Assembly: GCA_009692865.1 (NCBI GenBank)
Contig: SHYH01000003.1
Location: forward strand, 1-56,815
DNA: 56,815 nt
Origin: Dehalococcoidia bacterium
GTDB lineage: Bacteria; Chloroflexota; Dehalococcoidia; Lucifugimonadales; GCA-2717565
Direction: 5' to 3'
In this document: piece after piece, positions 36,679-45,444 of the stretch
How the letters are laid out: each line of letters opens with the position of its first letter
Numbering within the stretch: the stretch's first letter is position 1
Program-made: the position numbers and the translations under genes
The notes under the pieces: model-generated
The model's database searches: none
What the model saw: only the letters and a program-made list of their open reading frames with translations
What the model was told of the DNA's origin: nothing

Positions 36679-38265
36679 CTACTCCTGCTGCTCCGTGCCT
36701 GCAACTCGCCCCGGCGTGCCTTCAGCCCTTCCTGCTCCTGTCTTGCGCCCCTTCCGGGCCCTGTCGTCCCGTCGATCATTGCGACCACCCCTGCCTCGCG
36801 GCTCACGCGGGCCAAGGATGTCTTCGGCGAATCGAATGCCCGAAGGGGCCTTAGTGATGCGAGGGATGTCCCAGATCTCCTCCCCCTCCACAACCTCGGC
36901 CTCCTCCTCTTCCTCCTCCACTTGCTCTTTGTTGGCCAGCTCCTCCTCCACGGTCAAGAGGGCTAGCGCCTCCTCTGGGGAGAGCGGGGGCTTGAAAGGT
37001 TGAATTGCGGGAGACGCCTTGGGGATGGCGACGGCCTCCTCTCGAACCACCGGCGGTGCAACCTTAGCGACAGGGGCTGCAGCAGGCACTGTTGGTGCTG
37101 CAACGGGGGCCTCGAGCGAGGCCAAGACAGCCACGGGGGCCACCACCTGGGCAATGGGTTTCGGGGCAACCTGAGCCTCTTCCACAAGCTCAGGCTCCTC
37201 AGCGAGGCGCCGCAGCCGCTCGGCCTCCATCTCCGCGGTGCTCTTGATGTCGATCTTCCAGCCGGTAAGCTTGGCGGCCAAGCGAGCGTTCTGCCCCTCC
37301 CGGCCGATGGCCAGGGAGAGATGACGGTCAGGGACCACCACCAGGGCCTCCTGGTTGGTTTCGTTCAGCTCCACGCGGAGGACCTGAGCCGGGCTCAGGG
37401 CGTTGGCTATGAAGATGGGGGGGTCCTTGTGCCACTGGATGACGTCAATGCGCTCGTCCTGGAGCTCCTTGACGATGTTCTGAATACGGTTTCCCCGCAT
37501 CCCCACGCAGGACCCTACGGCGTCCACCCCCTCCTGGCGGGCAACCACCGCTACCTTGCTGCGAGAACCCGCTTCCCGGGCGATGGCCTTGATCTCCACC
37601 ACGCCATTGTAAATCTCCGGGATCTCCAGCTCCATGAGCCGCTTCAACAGGTTCTTGTGGGAGCGGGAGACGGTGATGAGGGGGCCCTTGGGGGCGCGCT
37701 GCACCTCCATGACGTACACCCGGAGGCGCTGGTGGAGCCGGAGGTGGTCGCTAGACGCCTGCTCGGAGGCGGGAAGCACCGCCTCCACCTTGCCAACGTC
37801 CAAAATCACCTGGTGGTTGGACTCAAACCGCTGGACCTGGCCGGTGAGAATGTCCCCTTCCTTGTCGGCGAACTCGGCGTAGACCTGCTCCCGCTCCGCC
37901 TCCCGAAGGCGTTGGAGTACCACCTGTTTGGCGGTCTGGGCGGCGATGCGGCCCGCCGATGAGGGCAGCTGGGCTTCTATCTCAATAGTGTCAGCAAGTT
38001 GAGCAGCTGGCTTGAGCCGCCGGGCCTCCTCCAGGGTGAGTTCCCGCTTGGGGTCGGCGACCTCCGCCACCACCTGCTTTAATACGTAGACGTTGATCTC
38101 GGCTGTGGCCGGGTCCAATCGTACGGTGATGTCCTGGCCTGCGATGAGGCTGTCCTTCTTATAGGCAGAGACCAGGGCCGCTTCCACCGCCTGCAGCACC
38201 ATCTCACGGGGCAGGTGGCGTTCATTGGCCAGTTGTGTCACTGCCAGGAGGAAATCGCTCTTCAT
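36679..38265 (-). CDS. nusA: transcription termination/antitermination factor NusA
   Basis: NusA binds RNA polymerase and RNA and modulates pausing, termination and antitermination. The 528-residue product begins [21 protein letters not shown] (ATG 38265). It has an N-terminal polymerase-binding domain, an S1 domain ([15 protein letters not shown]), and KH domains with [18 protein letters not shown] and [18 protein letters not shown]. An unusual tail of about 150 residues follows: Ala/Pro/Val-rich, then strongly acidic, then Arg/Gly-rich ([22 protein letters not shown]). The tracked ORF start at 39105 is false. It is first gene of the nusA-ylxR-infB-truB group; rimP is absent. A terminator hairpin lies in its leader. 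Confidence 0.95.
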   Translation of the reverse strand: MKSDFLLAVTQLANERHLPREMVLQAVEAALVSAYKKDSLIAGQDITVRLDPATAEINVYVLKQVVAEVADPKRELTLEEARRLKPAAQLADTIEIEAQLPSSAGRIAAQTAKQVVLQRLREAEREQVYAEFADKEGDILTGQVQRFESNHQVILDVGKVEAVLPASEQASSDHLRLHQRLRVYVMEVQRAPKGPLITVSRSHKNLLKRLMELEIPEIYNGVVEIKAIAREAGSRSKVAVVARQEGVDAVGSCVGMRGNRIQNIVKELQDERIDVIQWHKDPPIFIANALSPAQVLRVELNETNQEALVVVPDRHLSLAIGREGQNARLAAKLTGWKIDIKSTAEMEAERLRRLAEEPELVEEAQVAPKPIAQVVAPVAVLASLEAPVAAPTVPAAAPVAKVAPPVVREEAVAIPKASPAIQPFKPPLSPEEALALLTVEEELANKEQVEEEEEEAEVVEGEEIWDIPRITKAPSGIRFAEDILGPREPRGRGGRNDRRDDRARKGRKTGAGRAEGTPGRVAGTEQQE

Positions 38266-38307
38266 ATTCGGCAGCTCTCCTTGGTACTCGTCCCGGGGAC
38301 GCCCAAA

Positions 38308-38333
38308 CAAAAAAGTGGGCGCAACCCACTTTT
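38308..38333 (-). terminator. intrinsic terminator / candidate attenuator in the nusA leader
   Basis: Read on the minus strand: AAAAGTGGG-TTGCG-CCCACTTTT followed by TTGTTTG. A 9-bp stem plus U-tract lies between the predicted nusA promoter (38356-38384) and the nusA start. No minus-strand gene lies upstream that it could serve. Confidence 0.75.
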
Positions 38334-38355
38334 CAAAGGCGCCACACCCGCGCGA

Positions 38356-38384
38356 AGTATACCAGGTCCCCCTGCTGCCTGCAA
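38356..38384 (-). promoter_or_regulatory. predicted nusA operon promoter
   Basis: On the minus strand: TTGCAG, 17-base spacer, TATACT. The transcript would start near 38349, about 16 bases before the terminator hairpin and 84 bases before the nusA ATG. Confidence 0.5.
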
Positions 38385-38561
38385 CTCTGGGCAAGTAGCG
38401 GAGCCTATCTGGCAGCCTACCGAAAGGGGTTGTCCAGTCCCGACTGAAGTCGCGATGCCGGCCTAACTGGGGAAGACCTTGCTGAACGTGGGTGCAGGCC
38501 GCAAGTGTTGCACCCCGACTGGTCGGCGGCCCCATATTCCCGCATCGGTGTCGAAGATTGC

Positions 38562-38653
38562 AGGTTCTTTCGGAGAGGAGTGGGGAACCCCTTCTTGCAA
38601 GAAAGGGTTCCCCACGAGCCCTTCCCAGAGAGCTCTCACCCTTTGCTCGTCCC
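38562..38653 (+). repeat. palindromic repeat family B, copy 2
   Basis: Near-identical to 26625-26714: AGGTTCTTTCGGAGAGG, then TGGGGAACCCCTT...AAGGGTTCCCCA, ending CTCACCCTTTGCTCGTCCC. It lies between the nusA leader and ogt. Confidence 0.85.
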
Positions 38654-38688
38654 AGGGGAGATGTAGGATAAGAGAAGGGTGGCATGGC

Positions 38689-39210
38689 ATGAAGCGGCAC
38701 GACTCCTTTTACGATGTTTTTCCCACATCCCTGGGCTGGGTGGGGGTGCTGGCTTCTTCCCAAGGGCTGCGGCGGGTGACTGTACCCCACGACACGGCCC
38801 AGGAGGCCCTGGACGACCTGGGCCCAGATGCTGAGGAGGCTAAGCGGCGTGAGGGCGCCTTTGAACACCTGCGCCAGCGACTGGAGCGGCACTTCCTGGG
38901 GCAGGAGGTCTGCTTCCCTGACGCGCTTGACCTGGAGGGCGCCCCGCCCTTCTTTCGCGCCGTGTGGGAGGCGTGTCGGGCCATCCCGCGAGGGGAGACC
39001 CGAAGCTATCTTTGGCTGGCCGTCACGGTGGGCAGGCCTGGGGCTGCTCGAGCCGCCGGGCAGGCCATGGCCAGGAACCCCATCGCCATTCTCATTCCCT
39101 GCCATCGTGTGGTTAGGGGGGATGGGGGACTAGGAGGCTATGGCGGCGGCGTGGCGGTGAAGGCCGCCCTCTTGAGGGCCGAGGGTGCTGCGATCACAGC
39201 CACCGCCTAA
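38689..39210 (+). CDS. ogt: methylated-DNA-protein cysteine methyltransferase
   Basis: This suicide DNA-repair protein removes O6-alkyl groups from guanine. The 173-residue product ends with the DNA-binding helix (ARAAGQAMARNP) and the active-site IPCHRVVRGDGGLGGYGGG with acceptor Cys. ATG 38689 (MKRHDSFYDVF) is chosen because it starts the Ogt N-terminal domain; the tracked extension is repeat B. It converges with tatC, overlapping by 4 bases. Confidence 0.92.
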   Translation: MKRHDSFYDVFPTSLGWVGVLASSQGLRRVTVPHDTAQEALDDLGPDAEEAKRREGAFEHLRQRLERHFLGQEVCFPDALDLEGAPPFFRAVWEACRAIPRGETRSYLWLAVTVGRPGAARAAGQAMARNPIAILIPCHRVVRGDGGLGGYGGGVAVKAALLRAEGAAITATA

Positions 39211-39947
39211 CGTCGCCGGGGGGCGACCAGCCTGGAGAGCCAGATGCTGATCTCATACAGCACCACTAGGGGCACGGCGACGAGGGTCTGGTTCACCGGG
39301 TCCACGGTGGGGGTGATGATGGCGCTCAGGACGAAGGCCAGGACGATGGCGTAGGGGCGGAAGCGCGACAGTAACCGCGTGTTGACCACACCGATCTTGG
39401 CGAGTATGAAGATCACCAGGGGAAGCTCAAAGGCCAGGCCCATCCAGAGGAGAAGTCGAAGCATAAGCTCCACCAGGGACCCGATGCGGATCATGGGGGT
39501 GGCCACGTCGCTGCCATAGGTGAGGAGGACCTTGAAGGCGGGGGGAAGGAGCACCCAGTAGCCAAAGGCGGCACCCACGACAAAGGCCAGGAGGCTGGAA
39601 GGGACGAGGATGTAGAGGTAGCGGCGCTCTCGAGGGGTGAGCCCTGGAGCAACGAACATGACGGCCTGGTAAAGAACGACCGGCAGGGCCAGCACCAGGC
39701 CTCCCAGGAGGGACACCTTCATGGCGGTGCCGATGTATTCGGCGGGCTCGGTGAAGATGAGCTGTCCTGCTGGAGAGGTCAGGTACTGCTGGGCGGGTTG
39801 GACCAGGAAGCGGAGGATGGGCTTATGGAATGCAAAGACTACAATGGTTCCCACCACCAAGGCTATGGAGCTCCGCACCAGCCGCCGGCGGAGCTCCATA
39901 AGGTGCGCGTGGAGGGGCATGGGAGGGCCTTCTCTGGGTGGTTTCAT
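39207..39947 (-). CDS. tatC: Sec-independent protein translocase subunit TatC
   Basis: TatC is the signal-peptide receptor of the twin-arginine pathway, which exports folded proteins. The 246-residue product has the conserved N-terminus HLMELRRRLVRS, FTEPAEYI in the first periplasmic loop, six membrane helices, LYQAVMFVAPGLTPRERRY and PTVDPVNQTLVAVPL. A basic cytoplasmic tail ends in APRRR. tatA is not adjacent. The start may be ATG 39947 or an internal ATG 27 bases on. Confidence 0.94.
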   Translation of the reverse strand: MKPPREGPPMPLHAHLMELRRRLVRSSIALVVGTIVVFAFHKPILRFLVQPAQQYLTSPAGQLIFTEPAEYIGTAMKVSLLGGLVLALPVVLYQAVMFVAPGLTPRERRYLYILVPSSLLAFVVGAAFGYWVLLPPAFKVLLTYGSDVATPMIRIGSLVELMLRLLLWMGLAFELPLVIFILAKIGVVNTRLLSRFRPYAIVLAFVLSAIITPTVDPVNQTLVAVPLVVLYEISIWLSRLVAPRRR

Positions 39948-40026
39948 GGTGTCCTAAAGGTCCAAGAGGGGGATGGCGCCCTGTTTCCGCGTATCCCTTC
40001 GACCTTCGCCGAAAAGGCACCGATTG

Positions 40027-41160
40027 TCAAGTGTAGCTCTGCTTGTGCCGTCTCTGATGGAGGGAAAAAAAGGGGACCTCCGCCAGGCTCTGCACCCGTG
40101 AGAAGAGGAAGAGGCCCACCCCCTGAGCCACCAGGAGACATGCCAGAAGGAGGCGGACGTTGCCGTAGTCGGCCAGGAAACCGAACCCTATCCTCCCGAT
40201 CAGGCTGGTGGCGGCGAAGAAGGAGAGGAAACCCACGGCAGCTACGTACTCTACCTGCGTCTCCTCCACCAGAAAGTTGGCGAGGTGAACGGTGATGGAC
40301 GCCACGACACCAGACCAGCACGCGGAGGTGAGGGCAGTGAGCCAGAAGGCGGGGGCCCGAAGGGCCTGCCAGGGGGTCAGGTCTATCTCGGGACGGGGGT
40401 CTCCCATCCAAAAAGGGCGAGGCTGGATATCGGCAAGGCCTCGCCAGCCCCCTCTTCCATGCCGGCCCCGTTGGTTGCGGAGCCATGGAGGGGTGCGGTT
40501 GCCAGCCGCGCCATCGGGAAGGAGCCCCATGTCTTCGGGCCGGTGCCTGATGACAAACGCAAGAGGCAGCCCTATGACCCAGAAGAGAAGGCCCGCGACG
40601 ACAGCCCCTGTTCTCCAGCCGAAATGGTCAATGAGGAGGGCGAAGAGGAAGACCAGACTGCCCCCTATCCCCAACCCCGTCGTCATGAGTCCAATGACGC
40701 GGCCTCTCCGACGGATGAACCAGTTGGCCAGAGCCACCTGCACCGGCTGCGTGGTCCCCAGGCTGGACCCGGCCCCCAAGAGCCCTACATAGACAATGGC
40801 GAGCATCGTCAGGGAGTTAACACGACTAAGGGCGAGGAAGCCCAGGCCTGTCATAGTCAGACCCAGGAGCATCATGCGGCGGGGTCCAAACTTGTCAAAG
40901 GCCCACCCGGCCACAGGTCCAATCAGCCCGCCCTCCAAGCGGACGCCGCTGATGATGCCGCTCAGGGTGGCTCGTGACCAGCCAAAGGACTCACGCCAGG
41001 GAATGAAGAAGGCGCTGAACCCGTAGTGGTAGAGGGCTGAGGACAAGGACGCCACAACCATGCCCGCCGCCACGATCCACCAGCCGTAGAAGATGCGCGG
41101 ACGTCTGGGAGGCTCAGCCTGGGTTGTGAGGGAAGGGATGCCTTGATTGCTCTGGCTCAA
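40027..41160 (-). CDS. MFS transporter, C-terminally truncated
   Basis: This 377-residue major facilitator protein resembles the oxalate/formate antiporter-like group. The first half is intact (FYGWWIVAAGMVVASLS, GWAFDKFGPRRMMLLG, ANWFIRRRGRVIGL). The second half reaches about helix 10 (RIGFGFLADYGNVRLLLACLLVAQGVGLFLFSRV). It then ends in a hydrophilic PFFSLHQRRHKQSYT instead of two more helices. Typical members have about 400-430 residues. No continuing frame is visible after the TGA, so the 3' end seems deleted and the protein may be non-functional. TTG 41160 start. Confidence 0.8.
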   Translation of the reverse strand: MSQSNQGIPSLTTQAEPPRRPRIFYGWWIVAAGMVVASLSSALYHYGFSAFFIPWRESFGWSRATLSGIISGVRLEGGLIGPVAGWAFDKFGPRRMMLLGLTMTGLGFLALSRVNSLTMLAIVYVGLLGAGSSLGTTQPVQVALANWFIRRRGRVIGLMTTGLGIGGSLVFLFALLIDHFGWRTGAVVAGLLFWVIGLPLAFVIRHRPEDMGLLPDGAAGNRTPPWLRNQRGRHGRGGWRGLADIQPRPFWMGDPRPEIDLTPWQALRAPAFWLTALTSACWSGVVASITVHLANFLVEETQVEYVAAVGFLSFFAATSLIGRIGFGFLADYGNVRLLLACLLVAQGVGLFLFSRVQSLAEVPFFSLHQRRHKQSYT

Positions 41161-41501
41161 GGGGGCTTCTTCTTGAACGATGCCCGTACCCTATACCCCC
41201 ATTGGATGGCTGTTAAGATCACATCTGGACAGAATGCATTACGACATTCCTCACCTACTAGCCTTCCCAATGATATGCCGGGCCGTCAGCCCCAGGGGGG
41301 ACAGGGCTGCGGAGGCTCATCGTGCAGTGCCAGGGGGTGAGGTGGTTTGGCGGGGCTGCACGGCTGCCTGGAGCAGGTGCGCCAAGGGAGTGGCCTCCAT
41401 CCCCAGGGCTTGCGATGTGACCCTACACCCTCCAGCATTGCGCGGGCCTCTGCCGTCCCCGCCAAGCGCACGGACTTATGATGCCGTATACTATGCTCGC
41501 C
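41161..41501. other. intergenic stretch between divergent genes
   Basis: About 340 bases with no open frame I can support and no RNA fold I recognise. The only signal is TATACT (41487-41492), a -10 box directly ahead of surE. Confidence 0.5.
41487..41492 (+). promoter_or_regulatory. -10 box of surE, possibly giving a leaderless mRNA
   Basis: TATACT lies 9 bases before the surE ATG (41502), so transcription would begin at or next to the start codon. No Shine-Dalgarno is visible. Confidence 0.45.
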
Positions 41502-42758
41502 ATGCGTATTCTCCTGACCAACGACGACGGCATCTACGCGCCCGGCCTCTGGTACGCCGCCCACGCCCTAAGGGACCTGGGAGAGGTGATCATATCGGTT
41601 CCGGACCGGGAACAGAGCGGCGTGGGCACCGCCATCACCCTCCATCACCCCATCCGGGTCAACGAGGTGCCCTCCTTCCTTCCCGGGGTCACCACCTATG
41701 CGGTGGAGGGCACCCCCTCGGACGCCGTGATCCTGGCCCTGGAGACCCTGATGGAGGGCGACGTGGACCTGGTGGTGTCGGGCATCAACCAGGGGGCCAA
41801 CCTGGGCTGGGACATGCTCATATCTGGCACCGTTGCGGCCGCCCTCCAGGCCTACTTCCGGGGCCTCAGCGCCATCGCCATCTCCATAGCAGCCTTGACG
41901 GACGTCCCCTACAAGCCGGCGGCGCTTCTCTTGAAGAGCCTGGTGCCCCAGCTGATGGAGGGCGCGGTGGCCAGGCCCTTCCTGCTGAACATCAACCTTC
42001 CCAAGAAGTCCGTGGAGGAGATCGAGGGGATTGAGGTGACGCGGACGGCCAAGGTGGTGTACATGGACCAGGTGCAGGAGGGCGACGACATCCGGCGCCC
42101 CTACTACTGGATCGCTCGCACCCGTCCCAACTCCGAGACACCCCTTGAGGGCACCGACGTGGCGGCCATTCGCAACAACCGTATCTCCATAACCCCCCTG
42201 CAAATAGACCTCTCCTTTGAGGGGCACGCCGCCGAGTTCCAGGCGGTCACACCGGAGCTGCTGGAGAAGCTGAAGGGGGTGGCGACGCTTCCCGATCCCT
42301 GGGTAGCAGAGGGTGGAGAGGCCCCCCCCTGGATGGCGCGGAGGACACGAACCCTCCGGCCTCTTCGTGGGGCGACACCTCGCCTCATCTGCGACGGCCT
42401 GGAGGCCACCCTCGCCTTCTACGAGCGCCTGGGTTTCAAGGTGGACCACGAGTACAAGGACAAGGAGGGCCAGCGGTGGGAGGTCCTCTTGCGGAGGGAT
42501 AGCGTAACGCTTCGCTATGCGCGAAGGGAAAAGTACACGGCGGCCGCGGCCACGGGTTTCAAGAGGAAAGCGCGCGGTGTAGGCGTGGACATTTACGTGA
42601 CGACCCTGAACGTGGAGCGCATCTTCGATGAGTTCAAGGCGACGGGCGTCCCCATGGACCCAGAGCTGACGACCACCTATTCGGGGGCCAAGGAGTTTGC
42701 CGTCATGGACCCGAACGGCTACCGGCTGGTATTTGGCCAGCCAGGCACGCCGCGCTAA
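41502..42758 (+). CDS. surE: SurE 5'/3'-nucleotidase fused to a C-terminal VOC (glyoxalase-like) domain
   Basis: Residues 1-265 are SurE, a metal-dependent nucleoside monophosphatase: MRILLTNDDGIYAPGL (metal-binding DD), DREQSGVGTAITL, GTPSDAV, SGINQGANLG and LLNINLP are all present. After a short linker, residues about 285-418 form a vicinal-oxygen-chelate domain (LEATLAFYERLGFKVDHEY, then VDIYVTTLNVERIFDEF and FAVMDPNGYRLVFGQP). SurE alone is normally about 250-265 residues. The frame is continuous with no start signal for a separate VOC gene, so this is a fusion as read. The VOC domain could bind a metal substrate or be a passive partner; its role is unknown. Confidence 0.88.
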   Translation: MRILLTNDDGIYAPGLWYAAHALRDLGEVIISVPDREQSGVGTAITLHHPIRVNEVPSFLPGVTTYAVEGTPSDAVILALETLMEGDVDLVVSGINQGANLGWDMLISGTVAAALQAYFRGLSAIAISIAALTDVPYKPAALLLKSLVPQLMEGAVARPFLLNINLPKKSVEEIEGIEVTRTAKVVYMDQVQEGDDIRRPYYWIARTRPNSETPLEGTDVAAIRNNRISITPLQIDLSFEGHAAEFQAVTPELLEKLKGVATLPDPWVAEGGEAPPWMARRTRTLRPLRGATPRLICDGLEATLAFYERLGFKVDHEYKDKEGQRWEVLLRRDSVTLRYARREKYTAAAATGFKRKARGVGVDIYVTTLNVERIFDEFKATGVPMDPELTTTYSGAKEFAVMDPNGYRLVFGQPGTPR

Positions 42759-42783
42759 GGCCACTGACCCTAGAGGTGCCTTT

Positions 42784-43899
42784 GTGGAAGATCAACCTTC
42801 CTTTCCGTCCCAGGGCCTCACCTACGTTCAGGCCGGGGTAGACGCCGCCTCGAAAGAGGAGGGTCTGCAAAAGCTTTTGAGCTGGGTTGGCCGGACCAGC
42901 GCGTTCAGAAAGGGAATCGGAGCGCCGGTCCTGGACATCGGCCACTTCGCCAACGTCCTGGACATCGGCCACGGGCTGGGCCTGGCCATCTCCACAGACA
43001 ACGTGGGCACCAAGGTGCTCATCGCCCAGATGGTGGGGAAGTACGACACCCTGGGCGTGGACTGTGTGGCCGTCAACGTCAACGATGTCTTGTGCGTAGG
43101 CGCGGAGCCCATCGCCCTGGTGGATTACATTGCCGTAGCGCAGATCCACGCCACTGTTCTGGAGGAGATGGGCAAAGGCATGTACCTGGGCGCTCAGGAG
43201 GCGGGGATCGCCATTGTGGGGGGGGAGGTGGCCCAGGTGCCCGACCTCGTGAAGGGCCCTAAGCCTGGCTACGCCTTTGACCTTTCTGCTACTTGCGTGG
43301 GTATAGTTCCCCTAGGACAGGTCGTTGTGGGCCGCGATATTCGAGAGGGGGATAGAGTGATAGGGCTGGCCAGCAGCGGCATCCACTGCAACGGGCTCAG
43401 CCTGGCCCGCAAGGCGCTGCTGGAGGGGAGCACCTTCAAGGTGGACACCTACGTTCCCGAGCTGGGCAAAACCGTAGGCGAGGAGCTGCTGGCACCCACC
43501 CGCATCTACGTGGCCGTGGTCATGGAGATGCTGCGGGCAGGCTTGCGAATCAAGGCTTTGGCGCACATCAGCGGCGGTGGCCTCACCAACCTCTCGCGGG
43601 TGGAGGCCCCTGTAGGGTTTGTCCTCCAGAAGCTTCCTGAGCCGCCTGCCATCTTCTCTCTTATCCAGCGGACGGGCCAGGTCAGCGACGCCGAGATGTA
43701 CACGGTGTTCAACATGGGCATCGGCTTCTGCGTGGTGGTGGACCCCACTGACGCGGCCAGCGTGCTGGAGATAGCGACTCGCCACGGCATCAGGGCCTAT
43801 CAACTGGGATATGCTGTCGCTGACCCGGCGAAAAAGGTGTTGCTTAAGCCCAAGGGGCTGGTGGGGGTTGAGGGGCGGTTCCAGGCGGCCAAGGGCTAG
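42784..43899 (+). CDS. purM: phosphoribosylformylglycinamidine cyclo-ligase
   Basis: PurM (AIR synthetase) closes the imidazole ring in purine synthesis using ATP. The 371-residue product shows LTYVQAGVDAASKEEGL, DNVGTKVLIAQMVGKYDTLGVDCVAVNVNDVL, GGEVAQVPDL, GLASSGIHCNGLSLAR and HISGGGLTNLSRV. The GTG at 42784, shortly after GAGGTG, is preferred to the tracked start inside surE. It is 25 bases downstream of surE-VOC and probably co-transcribed. Confidence 0.94.
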   Translation: MEDQPSFPSQGLTYVQAGVDAASKEEGLQKLLSWVGRTSAFRKGIGAPVLDIGHFANVLDIGHGLGLAISTDNVGTKVLIAQMVGKYDTLGVDCVAVNVNDVLCVGAEPIALVDYIAVAQIHATVLEEMGKGMYLGAQEAGIAIVGGEVAQVPDLVKGPKPGYAFDLSATCVGIVPLGQVVVGRDIREGDRVIGLASSGIHCNGLSLARKALLEGSTFKVDTYVPELGKTVGEELLAPTRIYVAVVMEMLRAGLRIKALAHISGGGLTNLSRVEAPVGFVLQKLPEPPAIFSLIQRTGQVSDAEMYTVFNMGIGFCVVVDPTDAASVLEIATRHGIRAYQLGYAVADPAKKVLLKPKGLVGVEGRFQAAKG

Positions 43900-43913
43900 G
43901 CAGGGTGTGCCCT

Positions 43914-44059
43914 AGCAGGGTAATGAAAAACTCTTTCGACCATCCCCCTGTCCCCCTTCCTAGCCAGGAAGGGGGTGGAAATTATATCTGGGGGACACCC
44001 CCAGGCCCCCGTGCAAAGGGGCTTTGCCCCTCTGCACCCCCCTTCTCCAGCGTCCTGCT
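43914..44059 (+). repeat. MITE-like repeat family A, copy 3
   Basis: TAGCAGG at the left end and CCTGCTA at the right form 7-bp inverted ends that include a TA on each side. The interior carries CCCCTTCCTAGCCAGGAAGG and AATTATATCTGGGGGACACC. It lies between the convergent purM and folC. Confidence 0.85.
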
Positions 44060-45425
44060 AGCCCACCCTAGAGCTCCGAGGAAGCTCCGGGTAAAGCTCC
44101 GGAGGTATCCCCTTCACCTGCTCTCTCGCCTCGGCAACGGCAAAGAGGGAGCCCGTCACGAGCACCATGTCCTCCTCGTTGGCCTGGGAGATGGCGTATC
44201 GAGTGGCCTCGCCCACCTCCGCTACCTCGTGGACTGAAACCCCACGCTGCTGGAAGGGCCGTGCGATGGCGCTGGTGGGCAAGGCCCTGGGGTGGCGAGA
44301 GCGCGTGGCCACCACCAGGGCAGGGTTGAGTCGTGCCAGCTCCTCCACCATGCTTTCGAAGTCCTTGTCGGCGGAGACGCCCAGGACGAGGAGGAGACGG
44401 CGGTGGGGAAGGTCCTCCCCCACGGCCTGCCGCAGCCGGCCCATGGAAGCCGGGTTGTGGGCGCCGTCGACCACCACCAGGGGGTCGCGTTGGAGCACCT
44501 CCAAGCGCCCGGGCCAGCGGACGCTTTCCAGTCCTTGCACCATGTTCCGCTGAGCAATAGAGACCCCCTGGCGCCGTAGGACGTCGAGAGCGGTCACAGC
44601 GGTGGCGGCGTTCTCCATTTGATGCCTCCCCAGCAGGGGAATCCAGAGGGACCACTCCCCCTGGCGACCGCGCAGGGTGAAGGACTGGCCTTCCAAGTCC
44701 TGGGCCGTCCGCTCCCAGGCGTACTCCTGGGCAACCTGCACCAGGGTGGCCCCCCTGGTCTCACACACCTCCTGGATCACGGCCAGCGCCTCTGGTAGCT
44801 GGGGCGCTGTGACCACCGTTACCCCTGGCTTGATGATGCCCGCCTTCTCTCTCGCGATCTCCGCAACGGTGTTGCCCAGAATGGCGGTGTGGTCCAGGCT
44901 AAGGGCAGTGATGACGCAGACCAGAGGTCGCGGCACCATGTTGGTGGCATCCAGGCGCCCGCCCAGGCCCACCTCCAGCACCTGAATGTCGGCCCTCCGG
45001 CGGGCGAAGTGGGCAAAGGCCATGGCGGTGAGCATCTCAAAGGTGGTCACTCCCCCGTGGGGGTCCGTCTTTCCCACTTCTTGAGCTGCATCCGAAAGGC
45101 CTTCCACCAGGGAGGCGAACTCCTGGGCTGTGATGGGGATGAGGCCCATGCGGATGCGCTCGCGGAAGGCATGGAGGTGGGGTGAGGTGTAGAGGCCCGT
45201 CACGTAGCCCTGTTCCGTCAGGGCCGATGCGATCATGGCGGCAGTGCTGCCCTTGCCCTTGGTGCCGGCAAGGTGCACCGTAGGCACCTGCAGGTGGGGG
45301 TTTCCCAGGCGACGCAGGAACTCCTCCATGCGTGTGAGGTCGTAGCGGGGTAGTCCGCCCGTGCGGTAGGCCCGCTCGTAGTCCACCAGGCTAAGAAGGT
45401 GCTGGATGGATTCGCGATAGTCCAA
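44058..45425 (-). CDS. folC: bifunctional folylpolyglutamate synthase/dihydrofolate synthase
   Basis: FolC adds glutamate to dihydropteroate and then to folates. The 455-residue Mur-ligase-type protein has the P-loop LAGTKGKGSTAAMIASAL, the folate-site TGLYTSPHLHAFRERIRM, LDATNMVPRPLVCVI and DGAHNPASMGRL. The start is TTG 45425, behind AGGAGG. Folate genes purM and metH/F in the same window share this cofactor pool but are not in one operon. Its 3' end touches repeat A copy 3. Confidence 0.94.
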   Translation of the reverse strand: MDYRESIQHLLSLVDYERAYRTGGLPRYDLTRMEEFLRRLGNPHLQVPTVHLAGTKGKGSTAAMIASALTEQGYVTGLYTSPHLHAFRERIRMGLIPITAQEFASLVEGLSDAAQEVGKTDPHGGVTTFEMLTAMAFAHFARRRADIQVLEVGLGGRLDATNMVPRPLVCVITALSLDHTAILGNTVAEIAREKAGIIKPGVTVVTAPQLPEALAVIQEVCETRGATLVQVAQEYAWERTAQDLEGQSFTLRGRQGEWSLWIPLLGRHQMENAATAVTALDVLRRQGVSIAQRNMVQGLESVRWPGRLEVLQRDPLVVVDGAHNPASMGRLRQAVGEDLPHRRLLLVLGVSADKDFESMVEELARLNPALVVATRSRHPRALPTSAIARPFQQRGVSVHEVAEVGEATRYAISQANEEDMVLVTGSLFAVAEAREQVKGIPPELYPELPRSSRVG

Positions 45426-45444
45426 GGGTCCTCCTGGAAGGCCT

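Noticed and set aside
38266-39105. The 280-residue N-terminal extension of the tracked nusA ORF
   Set aside because: It runs antisense through ogt and repeat B; NusA homology starts at 38265.
40027-41160. A second selenoprotein, because the truncated MFS ends in TGA
   Set aside because: The frame after the TGA is hydrophilic and unrelated to MFS helices, so it is a truncation.
41161-41501. SRP RNA or other structured RNA in the gap before surE
   Set aside because: The conserved SRP GGAAGGAAGC-like apical motif and RNase P or tmRNA hallmarks are absent.
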